From contig SFCB01000165.1 of the NCBI GenBank assembly GCA_004367505.1, positions 1-36,593 of the forward strand: a DNA stretch of 36,593 nt, given 5' to 3'. This document shows positions 32,671 through 36,593 of the stretch, piece by piece; within the stretch, counting starts at the first letter, position 1, and every line of letters starts with the position of its first letter. The notes under the pieces were generated by a model that saw only the letters and a list, made by a program, of their open reading frames with translations, ran no database searches and was not told the DNA's origin. The position numbers were made by a program, and so were the translations under genes. Origin of the DNA: Chloroflexi bacterium OHK40. GTDB taxonomy: Bacteria; Chloroflexota; Chloroflexia; Chloroflexales; Chloroflexaceae.

Positions 32671-33771
32671 TCAGAGGTTCCCGCGCCGGGCCTGCTCGCG
32701 CTCGATGGCCTCGAAGAGCGCCTTGAAGTTGCCTTTGCCGAAGCCCCGGCTGCCCTTGCGCTGAATAATCTCGATGAAGAGCGTGGGCCGGTCCTGCATG
32801 GGCTGGCTGAAGATCTGTAGCAGGTAGCCCTCCTCGTCGCGGTCCACGAGGATGCCGCGCTCCTGGAGCGCCTGGCGGCTCTCATCGATCCTGCCGACGC
32901 GGCTCTCCAGATCGTCGTAGTAGGCGGGCGGTACCTTGATAAAGGGGATCCCCGCGCTGCGGAGGGCATCGACAGTGGCGCAGATATCGCCGGTGGCGAG
33001 GGCGATGTGCTGTACGCCGGGGCCGCCGTAGTACTCGAGATACTCCTCGATCTGGCTCTTCTTGCGGCCCTCGGCGGGCTCGTTGATCGGGAACTTGATC
33101 TTGCCGGTGCCGTTCTGCATCACCTTCGACATCAGGGCCGAGTACTCGGTGGAGATATCCTGGTCGTCGAAGTGGACGAGTTGCCGAAATCCCAGCACGT
33201 CGCGGTAGTAATTCACCCAGCGTTCCATGTGGCCGAGCTCGACGTTGCCGACGATGTGGTCGATCGCGGCGATGCCGGTTTCGGGAACGGGGGGGCGCTC
33301 CTCGATCGCGCGGTAACCGGGCGCAAAGGGGCCTTCGTAGCCGTCGCGCTCGATGAAGCTATGTACGGTATCGCCGTACGTGCGGATGGATGCCTTGACG
33401 ATCCGGCCGTGGGCATCCTCGACGACGGTGGGCTCCAGCGCGCTCTCGGCGCCGTTCCGCAGGGCCGCCTCGTAGGCTGCCACGGCGTCGCGCACGCGCA
33501 GGGCGATGTCCTTGACGCCATCGCCGTGGCGGGCGATGTGCTCGCCGATCGGGTGGCCGGGTGTGAGCGGGGCGGTGAGCACAAAGCGCACGTTGCGGCG
33601 CTGCAGGACGTAGCTCGCCCGATCGCGCACGCCGGTCTCCAGCCCGGCATAGGCTACCGGTGTGAGCCCGAGGGTGCTGCGGTAGAAATGGGCCGCCTGG
33701 CGCGCGTTGCTGACGTAAAACTCGACGTAATCGATCCCGAAGAGGTCCAGCGGGTCGGGTGCAGACGCCAT
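32671..33771 (-). CDS. hpd: 4-hydroxyphenylpyruvate dioxygenase
   Basis: Hpd converts 4-hydroxyphenylpyruvate to homogentisate with Fe(II) and O2, the second step of tyrosine breakdown and also the entry to plastoquinone/tocopherol-type quinones. The 366-residue protein shows two vicinal-oxygen-chelate halves and all three iron ligands: H172 (IDHIVGNV), H255 (GVQHIALAT) and E334 (LFIEIIQR). The conserved C-terminal helix (GFGKGNFKALFEAIEREQ) and KIKFPINEPAEG are intact. AAAGGAG lies 7 nt before the ATG. It follows the TrmB-like regulator by 61 bp and is most likely read from that gene's promoter. Homogentisate dioxygenase is not in the window. Confidence 0.96.
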   Translation of the reverse strand: MASAPDPLDLFGIDYVEFYVSNARQAAHFYRSTLGLTPVAYAGLETGVRDRASYVLQRRNVRFVLTAPLTPGHPIGEHIARHGDGVKDIALRVRDAVAAYEAALRNGAESALEPTVVEDAHGRIVKASIRTYGDTVHSFIERDGYEGPFAPGYRAIEERPPVPETGIAAIDHIVGNVELGHMERWVNYYRDVLGFRQLVHFDDQDISTEYSALMSKVMQNGTGKIKFPINEPAEGRKKSQIEEYLEYYGGPGVQHIALATGDICATVDALRSAGIPFIKVPPAYYDDLESRVGRIDESRQALQERGILVDRDEEGYLLQIFSQPMQDRPTLFIEIIQRKGSRGFGKGNFKALFEAIEREQARRGNL

Positions 33772-33832
33772 TGTCGTACTCCTTTCGTCGGGCACATCGT
33801 AGATGGCCGGTGCCCCCGGGGCGACCAGGGGC

Positions 33833-34645
33833 TCATGACACTGGTTGGCCGCCTCCCCAGAGGCCCTCGAAGGCGATCGTGAGTGTCTGGGCGAGGCCGG
33901 GATGGGTGACACAGAGGGCGGTGAGGCTCGGGGTGCCGGTGATCGGGTCTTGCAGCGAGAGCAGGGCGGCGCGGCCGTCGTAGAGGTTGCACTTGATTGG
34001 CAGGCTCTCGGCTACACGGGCTTCCTGGCCCCAGCGCTGGAACTGCCGCACCCACCCGGCCAGCTCCGGATCGTCCAGGAGGCTCCGCTCGTAAAGCGCC
34101 CGATAGCGTACGCCGCGCTCGCGGGGCACACGCACTTCGGCGAAGTTCTCCTCGCGGCCACCTACCAGCGGCGCCTTGAAGAGGACGCAGATCTCGTGTT
34201 CGGCGGCCTGCGCCAGGCTCACCGCCCGTTCGGCAACTCGCCGCCGGTCCAGGAGTACATCGACATAATCGAGGGGATCGGCTACGTCGCTGCCGGCGGC
34301 GAAGGCGGGTGTGAGCAGATCGACGAGGGCGGCGGCCTGGGCACGGGCCCGCTCCTGGGCAGCCTCGAACTCCTGGCGCTGCTTGTCGAGCAGGGCGGGA
34401 ATGGCCACCGCCGGGTCAACCGCGTAGTAGTGGCGCTGGCCGCTGCCGTGGCGCTCGATGCAGAGGCCCCTGGCGCTGAGGGCGGCCAGCACGTCGTAGA
34501 TGCGCTGGCGCGGAACGCCGGCGTAGGCCGCGACCTGGGCCGGCGTGTAGCCCCGGCGGCTCAGCAGCGAACTGTACGCCGCCGCCTCGTAGCGCGTGAG
34601 CCCCAGGGCCACTAGCCGGTCGATCGTTTCCTCCCCAGCGTCCAT
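33833..34645 (-). CDS. TrmB-family transcriptional regulator, likely regulator of hpd
   Basis: A 270-residue DNA-binding protein. Residues ~10-75 form a TrmB-type winged helix (LVALGLTRYEAAAYSSLL, TPAQVAAYAGVPRQRIYDVLAALSARGL), followed by a coiled-coil helix (~95-115, KQRQEFEAAQERARAQAAAL) and an effector domain (~130-265) with a PLD-like pattern (VSLAQAAEHEICVLFKAPL). The ATG at 34645 has AGGA 7 nt upstream; an ATG nine codons earlier lies inside the operator region and is less likely. Its own promoter carries a perfect 26-bp palindrome, so self-regulation together with hpd is expected. TrmB proteins were first known as sugar-sensing regulators; here the ligand could be tyrosine-derived, by inference. 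Confidence 0.87.
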   Translation of the reverse strand: MDAGEETIDRLVALGLTRYEAAAYSSLLSRRGYTPAQVAAYAGVPRQRIYDVLAALSARGLCIERHGSGQRHYYAVDPAVAIPALLDKQRQEFEAAQERARAQAAALVDLLTPAFAAGSDVADPLDYVDVLLDRRRVAERAVSLAQAAEHEICVLFKAPLVGGREENFAEVRVPRERGVRYRALYERSLLDDPELAGWVRQFQRWGQEARVAESLPIKCNLYDGRAALLSLQDPITGTPSLTALCVTHPGLAQTLTIAFEGLWGGGQPVS

Positions 34646-34662
34646 GGTGTTTCCTGTGCTAT

Positions 34663-34688
34663 ATGTCACCACTCATGAGTGGTGACAT
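34663..34688. promoter_or_regulatory. 26-bp perfect palindrome: operator of the regulator-hpd operon
   Basis: All 13 base pairs match around the centre at 34675/34676; each half begins ATGTCACCACTCA from its outer end. The palindrome overlaps the last bases of the -10 box and the predicted transcription start, so a bound dimer would block the promoter. The most likely ligand is the TrmB-like protein encoded next to it. Confidence 0.8.
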
Positions 34689-34715
34689 GATACGGTAGCG
34701 CCAGCACTGTGTCAA
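34687..34715 (-). promoter_or_regulatory. Promoter of the TrmB-like regulator and hpd
   Basis: On the minus strand a perfect TTGACA (34715-34710), a 17-nt spacer and TATCAT (34692-34687) form one of the best promoters in the window. The leader is ~35 nt. Confidence 0.78.
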
Positions 34716-34759
34716 GCCCGGAAACCGATCTCCCCGGGCTTGAGCAACCTCCCTGGGCG

Positions 34760-34775
34760 TGCATCCAGCGGGGGC
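34760..34775. repeat. Fragment of the palindromic repeat loop (copy 3)
   Basis: Sixteen bases beginning TGCATCCAGC match the loop of the repeat at 29120-29135 with one mismatch. The arms are absent, so this is a remnant or a chance match. Confidence 0.35.
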
Positions 34776-34849
34776 CGGAGCGACGGGAAGCACGCACCCT
34801 TATGGTCCGCGCTGTGCGCTCCTCAGGACGCGCATCCGCCGAGGTTGCA

Positions 34850-35539
34850 TCAGTCCTGACTGGCGTCTGGGAGCTCACAGGAATGGTCGGCGGCTTGCGA
34901 CACACCGGGTGGTGTGTCGCGCAGCCAGTAGATCCCGTTGGCCCGGTCCATGTAGCGGTGGTCTACGAGCAAACGGCGGAAGGTGGCGAAGTCCTCGTGG
35001 TGGATCTTCAGGAGCTCGTTGACCTCCCGCTCCGGGTAACGGCGGCCGGGCTCAAATCGAGCGGCGAGCCAGCGCAGCACCGACTGGAGCCGTTCGGGGC
35101 GGGTGGGGATCTGGATGAGCCGCTCACCGCGTAGGTATCCGCGGAGGAAGCGCCGCTCCGCTTCGTCGAGGTCTGCGGCGTGGGCCGCGTCGTGGCGGTT
35201 CGGCGTCGTGAGCAGATCGCGGCTGAGGCGCTGCAGCGCGCCGTTGAGCTCGCGCAGGCGCTGGCGGTTGAGCCGGCACAGGATCCGGCCGTTCTCCTGG
35301 CTCACGGCAATGATCTCCAGGAAGATCAGGCGGCCAAGTGGGCCACGGCTGAACGACGGCGGCACCCTGAGCTCGGCCGCAAGGTCGGGCAGGCTGCGCT
35401 CGCCAGCGTGGAGCGTGGCCACGATCCTGAGCATCATCGGGTCGAGCAGGGCCTGCATCGCCATCAGCAGGACGCGGCGCTCGTCGAGATCGGGGTTATC
35501 GCTCACACGTTTGAATGAAAGATCGTTGCTCGGGTTCAT
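34850..35539 (-). CDS. ArsR-like HTH protein with C-terminal DUF2087 domain
   Basis: A 229-residue probable transcription regulator. Residues ~20-100 look like an ArsR-type winged helix (LLDPMMLRIVATLHAGERSLPDLAAELRV followed by a recognition helix and ICRLNRQRLRELNGALQ). Residues ~155-215 are the DUF2087 domain, with FEPGRRYPEREVNELL and FRRLLVDHRYMDRANGIYWL. The ATG at 35539 is chosen because GAGAGGA lies ~9 nt upstream; an earlier ATG at 35626 would read through a region with no coding character. It lies downstream of trpG but is separated from it by two hairpins, so it is probably a separate unit. No target is evident. The 3' end of the gene contains a 10-bp perfect inverted repeat at 34897-34920. 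Confidence 0.85.
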   Translation of the reverse strand: MNPSNDLSFKRVSDNPDLDERRVLLMAMQALLDPMMLRIVATLHAGERSLPDLAAELRVPPSFSRGPLGRLIFLEIIAVSQENGRILCRLNRQRLRELNGALQRLSRDLLTTPNRHDAAHAADLDEAERRFLRGYLRGERLIQIPTRPERLQSVLRWLAARFEPGRRYPEREVNELLKIHHEDFATFRRLLVDHRYMDRANGIYWLRDTPPGVSQAADHSCELPDASQD

Positions 35540-35624
35540 CAGGTTGTTCCTCTCGTGAGCGTGGTTCGATACCAGGGTTTCCGGCACGGGGATGCGGTAA
35601 GGCGCGGGTAGCCGGGCATACAAC

Positions 35625-35655
35625 AAGGCCGTGGGGCTGATGCACCCACGGCCTT
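35625..35655 (-). terminator. Intrinsic terminator or attenuator hairpin
   Basis: AAGGCCGTGGG (35625-35635) and CCCACGGCCTT (35645-35655) make a perfect 11-bp stem with a 9-nt loop. Read on the minus strand it is followed by GTTGTATG, a modest T-rich tail. It lies 86 nt before the DUF2087 start, so it may terminate trpG-side transcripts or attenuate the downstream gene. Confidence 0.6.
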
Positions 35656-35811
35656 CCGGTAACTTCCTGGCTGGCTACTGCCGCCTCAGCACGCGGAATA
35701 TGGGCACACTACGGCCATGAGTGGCGCGCGCGGCCCTCCCCTCCGATCCGTTCTGATCAGCTCCGCGATCGAGCGCTGGTTGTCGGTGTAGCTTCGCATA
35801 CAGGCAGCGTA

Positions 35812-35831
35812 GCATGGCGGGGGCGCCATGC
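35812..35831 (-). terminator. Hairpin after trpG
   Basis: GCATGGCG and CGCCATGC form a perfect 8-bp stem with a four-base homopolymer loop, about 75 nt past the trpG stop codon. There is no T tract. Confidence 0.4.
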
Positions 35832-35906
35832 GGATCGGTCCGGGGATGGAGCGAATGCCTTCGCGGCCCCGGCTCGGGGGCACGGCCATCCGGGTTGCGG
35901 ACGACG

Positions 35907-36473
35907 CTAGGCTGCCAGGAACCTGTGCAGCAGCTCCTTCCCGCACTGGGTCATGATCGACTCGGGGTGGAACTGTACTCCCTCGATCGGGTAGCTCCGG
36001 TGCCGCAGCCCCATGATCAGTCCGTCGTCCGTCCAGGCCGTTACTTCCAGCTCCGCCGGAAGGTCGTCGCGGCGCACAATCAGCGAGTGGTAGCGTGTAG
36101 CCGTGAGCGGGTCCGGCAGTCCGGCGAACACGCCCTGGCCCGCGTGATGGATCGCCGAGAGCTTGCCGTGCATCACTGTGGGCGCCCGTACCACCGTGCC
36201 ACCGAAGGCCGCGCCGATCGCCTGGTGGCCAAGACAGACCCCGAGAGTAGGCACCTCAGGCCCGAGCTCGCGCACGATCGCGACACTCACCCCTGCCTCA
36301 GCCGGGGTACACGGCCCTGGGCTCACAACGATCCGATCCGGCCGTAGCGCCGCCGCCGCCGCCACCGTGATCGCGTCGTTGCGCCGCACATCTACGGTTG
36401 CGCCGAGCTCGCTCAGGTACTGGAAGAGGTTGTATGTGAACGAGTCGTAATTATCGATCAGCAGCACTCGCAT
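35907..36473 (-). CDS. trpG: Anthranilate/aminodeoxychorismate synthase glutaminase TrpG/PabA
   Basis: This 188-residue class I glutamine amidotransferase supplies ammonia for anthranilate (tryptophan) and, in many bacteria, 4-amino-4-deoxychorismate (folate). Motifs are intact: [13 protein letters not shown] at the start, [13 protein letters not shown], the nucleophile Cys near residue 79 in [21 protein letters not shown], and the H/E pair in GVQFHPESI near the C-terminus. GGAGG lies 6 nt before the ATG at 36473. The synthase subunit (trpE/pabB) is not inside the window, though it may lie upstream, so TrpG and PabA cannot be told apart here. Confidence 0.94.
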   Translation of the reverse strand: MRVLLIDNYDSFTYNLFQYLSELGATVDVRRNDAITVAAAAALRPDRIVVSPGPCTPAEAGVSVAIVRELGPEVPTLGVCLGHQAIGAAFGGTVVRAPTVMHGKLSAIHHAGQGVFAGLPDPLTATRYHSLIVRRDDLPAELEVTAWTDDGLIMGLRHRSYPIEGVQFHPESIMTQCGKELLHRFLAA

Positions 36474-36593
36474 GGTACGCCTCCGTTTGCAGACTCTATC
36501 ACCTAAGTTTGGCCCCAATTAGCGACACGATGCCACAGGGGAGGATACTGTTGCGGAAAAGCCGATGATGGACCATACCTGTTCTAGGGCTCG

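Larger units (their letters stand above)
35540..35906. other. 367-bp gap between trpG and the DUF2087 gene
   Basis: The gap holds two strong hairpins (35625-35655 and 35812-35831) and a 37-codon minus-strand open frame (35686-35799, MRSYTDNQRSIAEL...) without ribosome site. I do not call the frame a gene. No clear promoter for the DUF2087 gene was found. Confidence 0.5.

Noticed and set aside
35686-35799. Small protein or trp leader peptide (37 codons)
   Set aside because: There is no ribosome site, no run of Trp or other signal codons, and the downstream gene is not a biosynthetic gene.

Overview
The window is GC-rich bacterial chromosome with dense, mostly intact genes. The gene set suggests a member of the Chloroflexota, probably class Chloroflexia (Roseiflexus/Chloroflexus-like). 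Supporting features are a Tad-type ATPase beside a special AAA ATPase, a Ycf45/R3H ATPase, a cluster of tmk with a c-di-AMP receptor, a giant cyclase-ATPase-TPR protein, and short GC-rich hairpin repeats (AGACGCCCC-loop-GGGGCGTCT) scattered between genes. This placement rests on recognised gene families and has not been tested by a search.

Layout. 1-6282 is read on the minus strand: a TPR protein, an AAA ATPase and CpaF/TadA form a secretion/pilus ATPase group, preceded by MiaB and a conserved protein of unknown function. 6491-14925 is read on the plus strand: an exported Mn-type superoxide dismutase, pdxS-pdxT (pyridoxal phosphate synthesis), a GNAT-like protein overlapping an R3H ATPase, tmk overlapping a PstA/DarA-type c-di-AMP receptor, a zinc-ribbon membrane protein and a DmpA/P1-family peptidase. 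A SWIM-SNF2 helicase (minus) and an oligopeptide-binding lipoprotein (plus) are divergent, followed by a two-CBS protein. 24792-20804 is a four-gene minus operon (two methyltransferases, a four-helix EamA/SMR protein, a large membrane protein) that looks like an envelope lipid or glycan module. Divergent from it is a 1345-residue protein with two class III cyclase domains, a P-loop ATPase and TPR-like repeats.

29068-34849 is the accessory part: a tandem repeat array running into the stop codon of a fumarylacetoacetate-hydrolase-like gene whose metal ligands appear lost; a GMC oxidoreductase with an extra N-terminal beta domain and a leader that can hide its ribosome binding site; 4-hydroxyphenylpyruvate dioxygenase with a TrmB-like regulator under a promoter covered by a perfect 26-bp palindrome; and inverted copies of a second palindromic repeat. 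The window ends with a DUF2087/ArsR-like regulator and trpG/pabA.

Regulation visible in the sequence: several sigma70-like promoters with good -10 boxes are present. Three of them (before the lipoprotein, the first methyltransferase and the FAH-like gene) put the predicted start of transcription only about 0-5 nt before the start codon, implying leaderless mRNAs. No rRNA, tRNA, CRISPR array, transposase or phage gene was found.
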